Below the pieces are notes generated by a model. The model ran no database searches. It saw only the letters and a list, made by a program, of their open reading frames with translations, and had not been told where the DNA came from. Of a stretch of 63,122 nt of DNA, positions 8,814 to 17,367 are shown one piece after another (the stretch's first letter is position 1; the number at the start of each line of letters is the position of its first letter). Both the position numbers and the translations under genes were made by a program. The DNA is from Rhodanobacteraceae bacterium. Its GTDB lineage: Bacteria > Pseudomonadota > Gammaproteobacteria > Xanthomonadales > SZUA-5. The stretch is taken from contig JADKFD010000049.1 of NCBI GenBank assembly GCA_016717705.1, forward strand, positions 1 through 63,122, read 5' to 3'.

Positions 8814-9919
8814 TACTTGACGCCCAATTGCGCCAGCGCGCGACGGCCGCGGCGCCAGGACAATAGCTCGCGTCCCCAGGCGACGATCACGATCAGCAGA
8901 AACCCGACATGCACCCACCAGGTGCCGAGCCACGCTGGCACGATGCCGGTGAGCGCCCAGACGCGCGCCAGTTCGACCAGATTGGAATAGGTCAGGTACA
9001 GCAGGATGGCCACCACCACCTTGTCGTAACGCGGCTGCCGCGGCGCGCTTTGCGCCATCACCGGCGCCAGCAGGAGCAACATCAGCAACACCAGGGGCTG
9101 CGCCAGTCGGCGGGTCAGTTCGGCCTTGGACTCGACGTCGTCAGCCTGCACGAGCTCCAGCGTGCGCCGCGCCTGGCGTGGATCGTCCCCGGGGTCGGCC
9201 TGCTGGCGCGGAAACGCGATGTCCGCCTGCTCGAAGCGGATGCGCCGATAGGCCGGTTCGCCGGGGCGGCCGTCGACGCGCTCGCCGCTGTCCAGGCGCA
9301 GCACCACCTCGTCGGAGACCGCGTCGACCTGAATGGTGCCCTTGCGCGCGGTGAGCACCACGCGACTGCCGTCGCGCTCGCGCACCAGCATGATTTCGTC
9401 GACCGAGCGTTGGTCGGCACTGACGCGCGACACATAGAGCACGCCCGCACCGCCGGGCAGTTCGACGAATCGCCCGGACGACAGACCGGCGACCGCGACC
9501 GAACGCTGCGTCTCGCTGATCATCTTCGCCGCAATTTCGCGACCGAAGGGGGCGATGTAAAACGCCAGCGCCGCCTGCAGCAACACCAGCAGACCGCCCA
9601 GGCGCAGCAACGGGCGCAGCGTCTGCAGCGGGCCATAGCCAGACGCGGCCAGCACCGCCATCTCGCTGTCACGATAGAGCCGGCCATAGGACAGCAGCAC
9701 CGCCAGCAGGCTGCCGAGCGGCAACAACAGCGTCAGCGCATCGGGAATGCGCAGGCCGATCTGGCTCAGCAGCAGCACCGGTGGCACCTTGCCGCGCGCA
9801 ATCTTGTTGAGCACGTCGGTCAGCAGGCCACCGAGCACGACCAGCAGCAAGATCGCCAGAACGCCGATCAAGACGTACCAGACCTCGCGTTCGAGGTAAC
9901 GATCGGCGCGGCTGGCCAT
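8813..9919 (-). CDS. lptF: LPS export ABC transporter permease LptF
   Basis: A 368-residue protein from ATG 9919, MASRADRYLEREVWYVLIGV. I rejected a longer frame start at 10003 because the first 28 residues look non-coding. Membrane segments, the coupling motif SEMAVLAASGYGPLQTL near residue 95, a periplasmic domain and QPLVLLMLLLLAPVMA match LptF. It partners LptG and is transcribed ahead of it. It is divergent from pepA with 113 bp between the starts, a common gammaproteobacterial arrangement. Confidence 0.93.
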   Translation of the reverse strand: MASRADRYLEREVWYVLIGVLAILLLVVLGGLLTDVLNKIARGKVPPVLLLSQIGLRIPDALTLLLPLGSLLAVLLSYGRLYRDSEMAVLAASGYGPLQTLRPLLRLGGLLVLLQAALAFYIAPFGREIAAKMISETQRSVAVAGLSSGRFVELPGGAGVLYVSRVSADQRSVDEIMLVRERDGSRVVLTARKGTIQVDAVSDEVVLRLDSGERVDGRPGEPAYRRIRFEQADIAFPRQQADPGDDPRQARRTLELVQADDVESKAELTRRLAQPLVLLMLLLLAPVMAQSAPRQPRYDKVVVAILLYLTYSNLVELARVWALTGIVPAWLGTWWVHVGFLLIVIVAWGRELLSWRRGRRALAQLGVK

Positions 9920-10032
9920 GGTTGCGGTTAGACTTCCGGGTCTGCTGGAGGCCGGCACAGCGCCGGCATGCTCAAGGCGCGCATTCTGCCCGCCGCCGAG
10001 CACAATTACCCATTTTGACGCGGAGACTGTTC

Positions 10033-11499
10033 ATGCTGGAGTTCAAGCCCCTCACTGGTCGTCCCAAGGACGTCGCCGCTTCGCTGGTCATTGTCGGCGT
10101 TTTCGAGGAGCGCATGTTGACCAGTGCCGCTGCCGAACTGGATGCCGCCAGCACTGGCGTACTCAAGCGACTGATGGAAAGCGGCGACGTCACCGGGCGC
10201 GTCGGCACCACCTCCTTGCTGCATCAGGTCGGCGGCCTGTCGGCGCCGCGCGTGCTGGTGGTCGGCCTCGGCGAGCAGCGCAAGTTCGATGCGGCGCGCT
10301 TCCTGCGCGCCACCCGCGAAGCGCACAAGGCACTCAAGGGACTGCCGGTCGAGACCGTAGCCTCCTACCTGACCGAAGTCGAAGTGCCCAGGCAGGACAT
10401 GGCCTGGAAGCTGGTGCAATCGGCGCTGGCGGCGGACTATTCGGCATACAAGTACACGGCGACACTGAAAGCGCGCCCGGAACGGGTGGAATTGCGCGAA
10501 GTGCAGTTCAGCGCCGGCAGTTATCAGGGCGACGCGCTGGACCGCGCCACCGCGGTGGCTGCGGGCGTCGCTCTGGCGCGCGAGCTGGGCAATTTGCCGC
10601 CGAACATCTGCAATCCGGCGTATCTGGCGGACCAGGCCATCGAACTCGCCCGGCGCCATCCGGAAGTCCAGGTGCAGGTCCTCGAACGCGAGGAGATGGA
10701 AACCCTGGGCATGGGTGCGCTGCTGGCGGTGTCGGCGGGCAGCGACAACGCGCCCAAGCTGGTCGTCATGGACTACAAGGGCGGCAACGGCAAACCCTTC
10801 GTGTTCGTCGGCAAGGGCATCACCTTCGATACCGGCGGCATCGACATCAAGCCGGCCGCCGGCATGGAAGAGATGAAGTTCGACATGTGCGGCGCCGCCT
10901 CGGTGTTCGGCCTGATGGAAGCGGTCGCGCGCCTGAAGCTGCCGCTGCACGTGATCGGCATCACCCCGGCGGTGGAGAACATGCCCGACGGCAAGAGCTA
11001 CCGGCCGTCCGACGTGGTCAAGACCATGGCCGGGCACCAGGTCGAGATCCTCAACACCGACGCCGAGGGGCGCTTGATCCTGTGCGACGCGCTGACCTAC
11101 GCGCTGCGCTTCGAGCCGCACACGCTGATCGACATCGCCACGCTGACCGGCGCCTGCGTCGTCGCGCTGGGCACGGTGGCCACCGGATTGATGAGCCGTG
11201 ACGACCAGTTGGCCGACGAGTTGCTGGCCGCCGGCGAAATCAGCACCGACCGCGCCTGGCGCCTGCCGCTGTGGGAGGACTACCAGAGCCAGCTGGAAAC
11301 CGGCTTTGCCGATTTCGCCAACATCGGCGGCAAGTACGGCGGCGCGATCACCGCCGGCTGCTTCCTCGGCCGCTTCACCGAAGGCCAGCGCTGGGCCCAC
11401 CTCGACATCGCCGGCACCGCCTGGGACGCCGGCCGCAAGGGCACCGCCACCGGCCGCCCGGTGGGAATGCTGGTGCAGTGGTTGTTGGGGCAAAAGTGA
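10033..11499 (+). CDS. pepA: Leucyl aminopeptidase (M17)
   Basis: A 488-residue cytosolic enzyme starting MLEFKPLTGRPKDVAASL. The catalytic C-terminal domain carries GKGITFDTGGIDIKPA near residue 265 and the M17 signature NTDAEGRLILCDAL near residue 340, providing the two-metal ligands and catalytic Arg. GGAITAGCFLGRF and GTAWDAGRKGTATGRPVG complete the family pattern. It removes N-terminal residues from peptides; PepA also binds DNA in Xer and carAB regulation in relatives. The stop codon is part of a GTGAAA-rich low-complexity stretch that runs toward holC. Confidence 0.95.
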   Translation: MLEFKPLTGRPKDVAASLVIVGVFEERMLTSAAAELDAASTGVLKRLMESGDVTGRVGTTSLLHQVGGLSAPRVLVVGLGEQRKFDAARFLRATREAHKALKGLPVETVASYLTEVEVPRQDMAWKLVQSALAADYSAYKYTATLKARPERVELREVQFSAGSYQGDALDRATAVAAGVALARELGNLPPNICNPAYLADQAIELARRHPEVQVQVLEREEMETLGMGALLAVSAGSDNAPKLVVMDYKGGNGKPFVFVGKGITFDTGGIDIKPAAGMEEMKFDMCGAASVFGLMEAVARLKLPLHVIGITPAVENMPDGKSYRPSDVVKTMAGHQVEILNTDAEGRLILCDALTYALRFEPHTLIDIATLTGACVVALGTVATGLMSRDDQLADELLAAGEISTDRAWRLPLWEDYQSQLETGFADFANIGGKYGGAITAGCFLGRFTEGQRWAHLDIAGTAWDAGRKGTATGRPVGMLVQWLLGQK

Positions 11500-11597
11500 A
11501 AGGTGAAAGAAAGGTGAAACGTAAATCAGAGCCGCGAGTTTGCTGCTTCAACCTGGTTGGCCGTTTAACAGTTTACGTTTACGCCCGTCTCCCACCC

Positions 11598-12020
11598 ATG
11601 CCCCGCGCCGACTTCTACCTGATCGACAAACCGCGCTTTCGCGAGCAGCCCTTGCTGCTGGTCTGCGAACTGGCGAAAAAAGCCTATGGCGCGGAAATGC
11701 CGACCTTGATCCTGACGCGCACGCTGGATGAAGCCGAGGCGCTCGACGATCTGCTGTGGTCCTTCGACGCCGATGCCTTCATCCCGCACCAGATCGCCGG
11801 TGACGAGGAGGACGAGGTCACCGCGGTGCTGATCGCCCCGCCTGGCGCTCAGGTTGCAGATCGCGCCATGGTGATCAATCTGCGCGAGGAATGCGCCGAG
11901 GGCGTCTTCGAGTCGGTCAAGGAAGTGGTTGCCGCCGATCCCGCCGAACGCGAAGGTTCGCGCAAGCGCTGGGCCGAATATCGGCGGCGCGGATTCGATG
12001 TGCGCAAATTCGATATGTAG
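11598..12020 (+). CDS. holC: DNA polymerase III subunit chi
   Basis: A 140-residue protein, MPRADFYLIDKPRFREQPLLLVCELAKKAYG. The pattern FYLI...VCELAKKAY..., DDLLWSFDADAFIPHQI near residue 55, and RWAEYRRRGFDVRKFDM at the end is typical of HolC, the clamp-loader accessory that bridges to SSB. Location directly after pepA is conserved in gammaproteobacteria. The usual next gene, valS, is absent here. The stop TAG is the first triplet of a strong hairpin. Confidence 0.9.
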   Translation: MPRADFYLIDKPRFREQPLLLVCELAKKAYGAEMPTLILTRTLDEAEALDDLLWSFDADAFIPHQIAGDEEDEVTAVLIAPPGAQVADRAMVINLREECAEGVFESVKEVVAADPAEREGSRKRWAEYRRRGFDVRKFDM

Positions 12021-12050
12021 GGGAATCCTGCCTGGTGCAGGATTCCCCTA
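12018..12050 (+). terminator. Perfect hairpin overlapping the holC stop
   Basis: Fourteen-base perfect arms, 12018-12031 and 12037-12050 (TAGGGGAATCCTGC and its complement), with a 5-base loop. No T-run follows, so it may act as an mRNA-end stabiliser or a weak or Rho-assisted terminator. Confidence 0.65.
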
Positions 12051-12462
12051 GATTGAAGTGCTCTGGGTTGGTCGCCGGGTAATTGCGGGCCGAACTCGCC
12101 CCACTGCGCGCGCCGTCATCTGGAGTGCGGTGGCTTGCCACCGCTCTGGTTGCCTGTGGCGCTTGCCCATCCAAAGCGCCGGCAAGTGAGTAGCCCGATG
12201 TACGCGCGAAGCGCGTTCACCGGGTGCTTGCGGCAAGTACCCGGTGAGCGGCTGACGCCGCACATCGGGCTACACGCTGCGCGGGCGGAACGCACCATCG
12301 TCGATATGGGCTGCAGGCAACGATCTCCGATCCCATTCTCCCCCCTTCTGCGGGGGCGACTCCCGCGTGGCTCTGCCGTACCTCGCAACTACATGTCGCC
12401 CCCGCAGCGCGTAGGTCATAATCGGTGACTGATGACCACATTGCGGCAGCCGCGGAGGGCGC
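12051..12462. other. Gene-free stretch with two palindromic repeat elements upstream of aceE
   Basis: No convincing gene. Two dispersed repeats can be read: 12120-12186, an incomplete copy of the TGGAGTGCGG...CCACCGC hairpin family (also at 17233-17320 and 24427-24513), and 12190-12273, an inverted repeat with 12-base ends GTAGCCCGATGT / ACATCGGGCTAC and a nested inner pair TCACCGGGT / ACCCGGTGA. The aceE promoter should lie in the last ~150 bp, but no clear -35/-10 stands out. Confidence 0.7.
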
Positions 12463-15177
12463 ATGGACCAGAAGATCGACGCCACAAAAACCGATATCGA
12501 CGCGGCCGAAACCCGCGAGTGGCTGGAGGCGCTGGAATCGGTGCTTGAGCGCGACGGGCCGGAGCGCGCGCACTTTCTGCTCGATCACCTGGTGGAGCTC
12601 AGCCGCCGCGCCGGTCTGCTGCTGCCCTTCGACCCAACCACCGAATACATCAACACGATTCCGACGCACCTGGAAGCACGCAGTCCGGGCGACCACGCAC
12701 TGGAGTGGCGCATCCGCACCATCCTGCGCTGGAATGCGATGGCGATGGTGCTGCGTGGCAACCGCAAGCCGGGTGAACTCGGCGGCCACATTGCCAGTTT
12801 CGCCTCGTCGGCCACGCTGTACGACGTCGGCTTCAACCACTTCTGGCATGCCGCCGGCGACGGCCATCCGGGCGACTTGCTGTACATCCAGGGCCACAGT
12901 TCGCCCGGCGTGTATGCGCGCGCCTATCTCGAAGGTCGATTGAGCGAGGACCAGCTCGACAACTTCCGCATGGAGGTCGACGGCAAGGGCATCAGCTCCT
13001 ATCCGCACCCCTGGCTGATGCCGGATTTCTGGCAGACGCCGACGGTGTCGATGGGCCTGGGGCCGATCACCGCGATCTACCAGGCGCGCTTCTTCAAGTA
13101 CCTGGAACACCGTGGCCTGATTGCGCCAAGCAATCGCAAGGTCTGGTGCTTCATCGGCGACGGCGAGTCGGACGAACCCGAGTCGCTGGGCGCGATTGCG
13201 CTCGCCGGTCGCGAGGGCCTCGACAACCTGATCTTCGTGGTCAACTGCAATCTGCAGCGCCTCGACGGCCCGGTGCGCGGCAACGGCAAGATCGTGCAGG
13301 AACTCGAAGGCGTGTTCCGCGGCGGTGGCTGGAATGTGCTCAAGGTGCTCTGGGGCGGCCACTGGGATCCGCTGTTCGCGCGCGACAGCAAGGGCGCGCT
13401 GCGCAAGATCATGATGGATACCGTCGACGGCGAGTATCAGAACTACAAGGCCAAGGGCGGCGCCTACACGCGCGAGCAGTTCTTCGGCAAGACGCCGGAA
13501 ACCGCGGCGATGGTCGCCAACATGTCCGACTACGACATCTGGCATCTGAATCGCGGCGGCCACGATCCGCACAAGGTTTACGCCGCCTATCACGCGGCCA
13601 CCCAGCACAAGAGTCAGCCCACGGTGATTTTGGCCAAGACGGTCAAGGGCTACGGCATGGGCAAGGCGGGTGAGGCGCAGAACATCACGCACCAGCAGAA
13701 GAAGATGGATACCGCAGCGGTCCAGGCCTTCCGCGACCGCTTCAACATCCCGATTCCCGACGACAAGCTGGAAGAGGTGCCGTACTACCACCCGGGTCCG
13801 GATTCGGTCGAGGTCAAATACCTGCAGGCGCGACGCGCCGCACTCGGCGGCTACTTGCCGCAACGTCGCCGCAAGGCCGACGAGGCACTCACGGCGCCCG
13901 CGTTGAGCGTGTTCGAGCGCCTGCTGAAAGCCAGCGGCGAGCGTGAGATCAGCACCACGATGGCCTTCGTGCAGGCGCTGAACCTGATCCTGCGCGATCC
14001 GGCCGTCGGCCCGCGCACGGTGCCGATCGTCGCCGACGAGGCGCGCACCTTCGGCATGGAAGGCCTGTTCCGGCAGATCGGCATCTACGCGCCCTTCGGC
14101 CAGAAGTACAAGCCGATGGACGCCGACCAGCTGATGTACTACCGCGAAGATCAGGCCGGCCAGGTATTGCAGGAAGGCATCACCGAAGCCGGTGCGTTCA
14201 GCTCCTGGCTGGCGGCGGCGACCAGCTACAGCACCAACAACCTGCAGATGCTGCCGTTCTTCATCTTCTACTCGATGTTCGGCATGCAGCGCGTCGGCGA
14301 CCTCGCCTGGCTGGCCGGCGACATGCGCGCGCGCGGCTTCCTGCTCGGCGCCACCGCCGGTCGCACCACGCTCAACGGCGAGGGCCTGCAGCACGAGGAC
14401 GGCCATTCGCACCTGCTCGCCGGTTCCATCCCCAACTGCAAGAGCTACGACCCGACCTTCTCCTTCGAAGTTGCGGTGATCCTGCAGCACGGCATGCAGC
14501 GCATGCTGACCGAGCAGGTCGACGAGTACTACTACATCACGCTGATGAACGAGAACTACGTGCACCCGGAGATGCCGGAGGGTGCGGCGGAGGGCGTGAT
14601 TCGGGGCATGTACAAGCTTTCGGGACCCGGGACCCGGGACCCGGGACCCGGGAAAGGCAAGAGCAAAAAAGCCGCGGCGCACGTCAATCTGCTGGGGTCG
14701 GGGACGATCCTGCGCGAGGCGATGGCGGCGGCGGAATTGCTGGCGGCCGATTTCGGCGTCGCTTCCGACATTTACAGCTGCCCGAGCTTCAACGAGCTGC
14801 GTCGCGATGGCGTCGATGTCGAGCGCCACAACCGGCTGCATCCAATGGCCGAACAACGCGTGCCCTACGTCAGCCAGGTGCTGGCCAAGGCCAGCGGCCC
14901 GACCATCGCCGCAACCGACTACGTGCGCGCCTACGCCGAGCAGATCCGCCCGTACCTGCCACACGGCATGCGCTACACCGCGCTCGGCACCGACGGTTTC
15001 GGCCGCTCGGATACACGCGCCAACCTGCGCCGTTTCTTCGAGGTCGACCGCTACCAGATCGCGGTGGCCGCGCTGTCGGCGTTGGCCGATGAAGGGACGC
15101 TCGAACGCAAGGTGGTGGCGGCGGCGATCAAGAAGTACGGGATCGAAGTGGAACGGCCGAATCCGGGGACGGTTTGA
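12463..15177 (+). CDS. aceE: Pyruvate dehydrogenase E1 component (homodimeric type)
   Basis: A 904-residue thiamine-diphosphate enzyme. The ThDP motif is CFIGDGESDEPESLGAIA near residue 230, closing with the expected Asn-rich segment (LIFVVNCNLQRLDGPVRGNGK). HSHLLAGSIPNCKSYDPTF and DYVRAYAEQIRPY are further E1 landmarks. It catalyses decarboxylation of pyruvate and acetylation of the E2 lipoyl domain; aceF and lpd are not in the window. Unusual: around residues 718-735, between YKL and NLLGSGTILREAM, a Gly/Pro/Lys-rich insertion is encoded by four tandem GGGACCC heptamers. A 1016-codon antisense frame spans the gene and is a composition shadow. Confidence 0.96.
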   Translation: MDQKIDATKTDIDAAETREWLEALESVLERDGPERAHFLLDHLVELSRRAGLLLPFDPTTEYINTIPTHLEARSPGDHALEWRIRTILRWNAMAMVLRGNRKPGELGGHIASFASSATLYDVGFNHFWHAAGDGHPGDLLYIQGHSSPGVYARAYLEGRLSEDQLDNFRMEVDGKGISSYPHPWLMPDFWQTPTVSMGLGPITAIYQARFFKYLEHRGLIAPSNRKVWCFIGDGESDEPESLGAIALAGREGLDNLIFVVNCNLQRLDGPVRGNGKIVQELEGVFRGGGWNVLKVLWGGHWDPLFARDSKGALRKIMMDTVDGEYQNYKAKGGAYTREQFFGKTPETAAMVANMSDYDIWHLNRGGHDPHKVYAAYHAATQHKSQPTVILAKTVKGYGMGKAGEAQNITHQQKKMDTAAVQAFRDRFNIPIPDDKLEEVPYYHPGPDSVEVKYLQARRAALGGYLPQRRRKADEALTAPALSVFERLLKASGEREISTTMAFVQALNLILRDPAVGPRTVPIVADEARTFGMEGLFRQIGIYAPFGQKYKPMDADQLMYYREDQAGQVLQEGITEAGAFSSWLAAATSYSTNNLQMLPFFIFYSMFGMQRVGDLAWLAGDMRARGFLLGATAGRTTLNGEGLQHEDGHSHLLAGSIPNCKSYDPTFSFEVAVILQHGMQRMLTEQVDEYYYITLMNENYVHPEMPEGAAEGVIRGMYKLSGPGTRDPGPGKGKSKKAAAHVNLLGSGTILREAMAAAELLAADFGVASDIYSCPSFNELRRDGVDVERHNRLHPMAEQRVPYVSQVLAKASGPTIAATDYVRAYAEQIRPYLPHGMRYTALGTDGFGRSDTRANLRRFFEVDRYQIAVAALSALADEGTLERKVVAAAIKKYGIEVERPNPGTV
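14622..14652. repeat. GGGACCC heptamer tandem repeat inside aceE
   Basis: Four copies of GGGACCC plus a final GGG. Each unit is nearly self-complementary, so the whole can fold on itself. The length keeps the aceE frame open and adds residues rich in Gly, Pro, Asp and Arg at a surface-loop position just before the C-terminal domain. Confidence 0.85.
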
Positions 15178-15231
15178 GGGCGAAGGACTGACCGGGCCGA
15201 GCGTGGTCAGCACGCTCGGCTCGCGAACTGA

Positions 15232-15504
15232 GTGCCAGGCTGCGTGAAGATTGACCGTTCTTACCAACGCACGTCATTGCCCGAGTCCACGACCCTGACC
15301 AGCAAAGGTCAACTGGTAATCCCCAAGGCAGTTCGCGAGCGTTTGCAGCTGCGCCCGGGCGACGTGTTGCGGGTGTCGGTAAGTGGCCGGCGGATCGTGC
15401 TCGACGCTGGGCCGGCCAAGACACTTCAGGTGCAGGATTGGCTGCCGGGCCTACAAGTCACGCGCGACGTCGATGTCGACGCGGCCTGCCAGCCTGTTGA
15501 GTGA
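15232..15504 (+). CDS. AbrB/SpoVT/MazE-type swapped-hairpin DNA-binding protein
   Basis: A 90-residue protein from a GTG at 15232. Residues 20-60 (TTLTSKGQLVIPKAVRERLQ, then LRPGDVLRVSVSGRRIVL) are a classic AbrB-like swapped-hairpin domain, as in VapB/MazE antitoxins. The C-terminal tail (QVQDWLPGLQVTRDVDVD) is where a toxin-binding segment would be expected, yet no toxin gene follows: the next 240 bp are a dispersed repeat and the next gene is on the other strand. An orphan antitoxin or stand-alone regulator. A second GTG at 15244 is an alternative start. Confidence 0.75.
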   Translation: MPGCVKIDRSYQRTSLPESTTLTSKGQLVIPKAVRERLQLRPGDVLRVSVSGRRIVLDAGPAKTLQVQDWLPGLQVTRDVDVDAACQPVE

Positions 15505-15663
15505 GTAGGCCGGGTCCTTCGCGTCAATAGTGTTCGATCGAGCGCCAGGGCGTGTACGCGAGGCACCCGGCGCTGTCCGACCCAACCTGGAGCCGCGGCC
15601 GCCGGCGCGATGAGCCCTTCCTGCACCATGGGGACTTTGGCGCGCCGGAGCCGCGCTACGACA
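15505..15663 (-). repeat. Dispersed ~160-bp intergenic repeat, single copy B
   Basis: Same ordered blocks and the same 159-base span as copy A at 7544-7702, also in minus orientation: TGTCGTAGCGCGGCTCC at one end and ACCCGGCCTAC at the other. The interior is more diverged. It begins 1 base after the stop of the AbrB-like gene. Confidence 0.65.
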
Positions 15664-15745
15664 ACTGTTCGCACCCTGTGACGACGAATCAATAACTTGC
15701 GATTCTGGGTCACGAAGGGTGTAGCGACGATGCAATCCTAGGCCC

Positions 15746-16672
15746 TCACCCCGCAAACACCCCCAGCAGCGAAATCGTCAGCGCGTAGATCAGGATCAGC
15801 ACGACGCCGCGCCCGCGGCCGAGCATTCCTGAGCTTCCGGGCCAGACGCATGCCACGGCCAGCGCACCGGCGCCCAGCGCGATCCACAACGCCGGCCCGC
15901 CGGTGGCAATCGGCGTGATCGTCGCCGCGATGCCGACGATGAACAGCGCATTGAACACATTGCTGCCGAGCAGACCGCCGACGCCGACCTCGTCGTGGCC
16001 ACGAAACACCGCGATCAGCGTGGTCGCCAGTTCCGGCATCGAGGTACCCAGTGCAACCAGCGTGGCACCGATCAGATACGGCGCGATGCCGAAGGACTGG
16101 GCGATGGTCGTGGCGCCGCCAACCACCAGTACGCCGGCAGCGATCAGCATCGCCAGCCCACCCACACCCTGGACCGCGATCAGCCATGGACGCGCGTCGG
16201 TGGCGACGTCCTGCTCGTCCCGCTGACGCCGCGCCGACATCACGTGCAGCGTCATCCAGCCGGCCCAGCCGAGAATCAGCAGCAGTCCATCCAGACGCGA
16301 AATCACCCCGTCCATCGCCACCAGCGCAACCGCGACGGTGGCACCGATTGCCGCACCGAAGTCCAGTGCGATGACCTTGCGCTGGGTGACCAGCGGCTTG
16401 ACCAGCAATGCAATTGCCAGGATCAGCGCAATGTTGACGACGTTGCTGCCCAGCGCATCGCCGAGGCCGATCGCCGGCTCGCCATTCACCGCGGCGATGG
16501 TCGACACGAACACTTCAGGGCTCGACGTGGCGAACGCGCCGAAGGTGGCCGCCGCGATCGCCGGCGGGATGCGCCGCCAGCGCGCCAACCCGAGCACACC
16601 GCGCAGGAATAGTTCGCCACCGAGGCCGGCAAGCACTACGCCGAACAACAGCGAAAGGACGGCCATCGTCAT
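15746..16672 (-). CDS. Calcium/sodium antiporter family protein (CaCA, YrbG-like)
   Basis: A 308-residue polytopic membrane protein. The two inverted alpha repeats that bind ions are plain: TSSPEVFVSTIAA plus GDALGSNVVNIALIL near residues 48-85, and GTSMPELATTLIAV plus GGLLGSNVFNALFIVG near residues 210-245. Length and ten-helix layout suit YrbG-type CaCA exchangers that export Ca2+ (or related cations) in exchange for Na+ or H+. It stands alone, convergent with the AbrB-like gene. Confidence 0.9.
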   Translation of the reverse strand: MTMAVLSLLFGVVLAGLGGELFLRGVLGLARWRRIPPAIAAATFGAFATSSPEVFVSTIAAVNGEPAIGLGDALGSNVVNIALILAIALLVKPLVTQRKVIALDFGAAIGATVAVALVAMDGVISRLDGLLLILGWAGWMTLHVMSARRQRDEQDVATDARPWLIAVQGVGGLAMLIAAGVLVVGGATTIAQSFGIAPYLIGATLVALGTSMPELATTLIAVFRGHDEVGVGGLLGSNVFNALFIVGIAATITPIATGGPALWIALGAGALAVACVWPGSSGMLGRGRGVVLILIYALTISLLGVFAG

Positions 16673-16689
16673 GATCGGCTACCCCCGCG

Positions 16690-17163
16690 TCAGCGCTTGC
16701 GCTGGAACGCGGCCAGTCCCTTGGCCGCCTCGGCCTGCACCTTTCCGCGCAGGAAGCCGCTCCAGCCGAGCAAAACGCCCGGCGCGCCGAGCGCCTGGCG
16801 GCTCCAGCGCCAGAAGTCGAATCGATCGTCGTGTTCCACGATCAAGCCGTCCTTGAACTTGAACTGCGCGTCGATGATGTTGTGCACATGACGACCGGTC
16901 TTGCTGAACAGGTACTTGGCCTCCCAGTGCGCACGACCGCGTTCGGCGTCGGCGTCGACATCCTTGAAGCTCAGCGAGAAGTCCTGCGCGCGTTCGCACA
17001 GCATGGTCCACATGGCCCCGATCTCGGCGCCGCGCAGGTTCGGAAAGGCCGGGTCGGAGAAGCGCGCATCGCGGTGGTAACAGGCCGCCATCGCCGCGCC
17101 ATCCTTGCGCGCGAAAGCCTCATAGAACCGCGTGATCAGCGCGCGATGTTGCTCGGCAGACAT
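16690..17163 (-). CDS. Nuclear transport factor 2 / SnoaL-like family protein
   Basis: A 157-residue protein from ATG 17163, MSAEQHRALITRFYEAFARKDGAAM. The cone-fold pattern FYEAFARKD..MAACYHRDARFSDPAF, a central WEAKYLFSKTGRHVHNIIDAQF strand pair, then FKDGLIVEHDDRFDFWRWSRQALG, is typical of SnoaL-like proteins. The function of such proteins varies (isomerase, hydrolase, binding). I prefer this start because the 49 residues upstream are encoded by a dispersed repeat. Confidence 0.8.
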   Translation of the reverse strand: MSAEQHRALITRFYEAFARKDGAAMAACYHRDARFSDPAFPNLRGAEIGAMWTMLCERAQDFSLSFKDVDADAERGRAHWEAKYLFSKTGRHVHNIIDAQFKFKDGLIVEHDDRFDFWRWSRQALGAPGVLLGWSGFLRGKVQAEAAKGLAAFQRKR

Positions 17164-17232
17164 GGCGTGGCCTCCGCAGACGTGGAGCGGCGAGCATACC
17201 TGCGCGAGTGAGGTCGGTGCGGGTGCTTCCTT

Positions 17233-17320
17233 TGGAGTGCGCCGGCTTGCCGGCGCTCTGGATGCCATTGGCGGACAACCGCAGAAGCATCCAAAGCGGT
17301 GGCAAGCCACCGCACTCCAG
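17233..17320. repeat. TGGAGTGCGC...GCACTCCA inverted element
   Basis: An 88-bp imperfect palindrome. The left half reads TGGAGTGCGCCGGCTTGCCGG and the right half ends CACCGCACTCCAG, each half being a smaller hairpin itself. The full-length relative is at 24427-24513, and a shortened copy at 12120-12186. Confidence 0.75.
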
Positions 17321-17367
17321 ATGGGCTGCCGTTAGACTGACGGCTTCTCGCCGCCACCCGTGTCACC

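Noticed and set aside
12217..15267. A 1016-codon open frame antisense to aceE
   Set aside because: Its text is a composition shadow (VVGV, HRHR, AEQ-rich) with no motif, while the sense frame is an unmistakable AceE. High GC keeps antisense frames open.
15232..15745. Toxin-antitoxin pair around the AbrB-like gene
   Set aside because: No toxin frame (PIN, MazF-like) lies within reach on either strand; the downstream DNA is a dispersed repeat.
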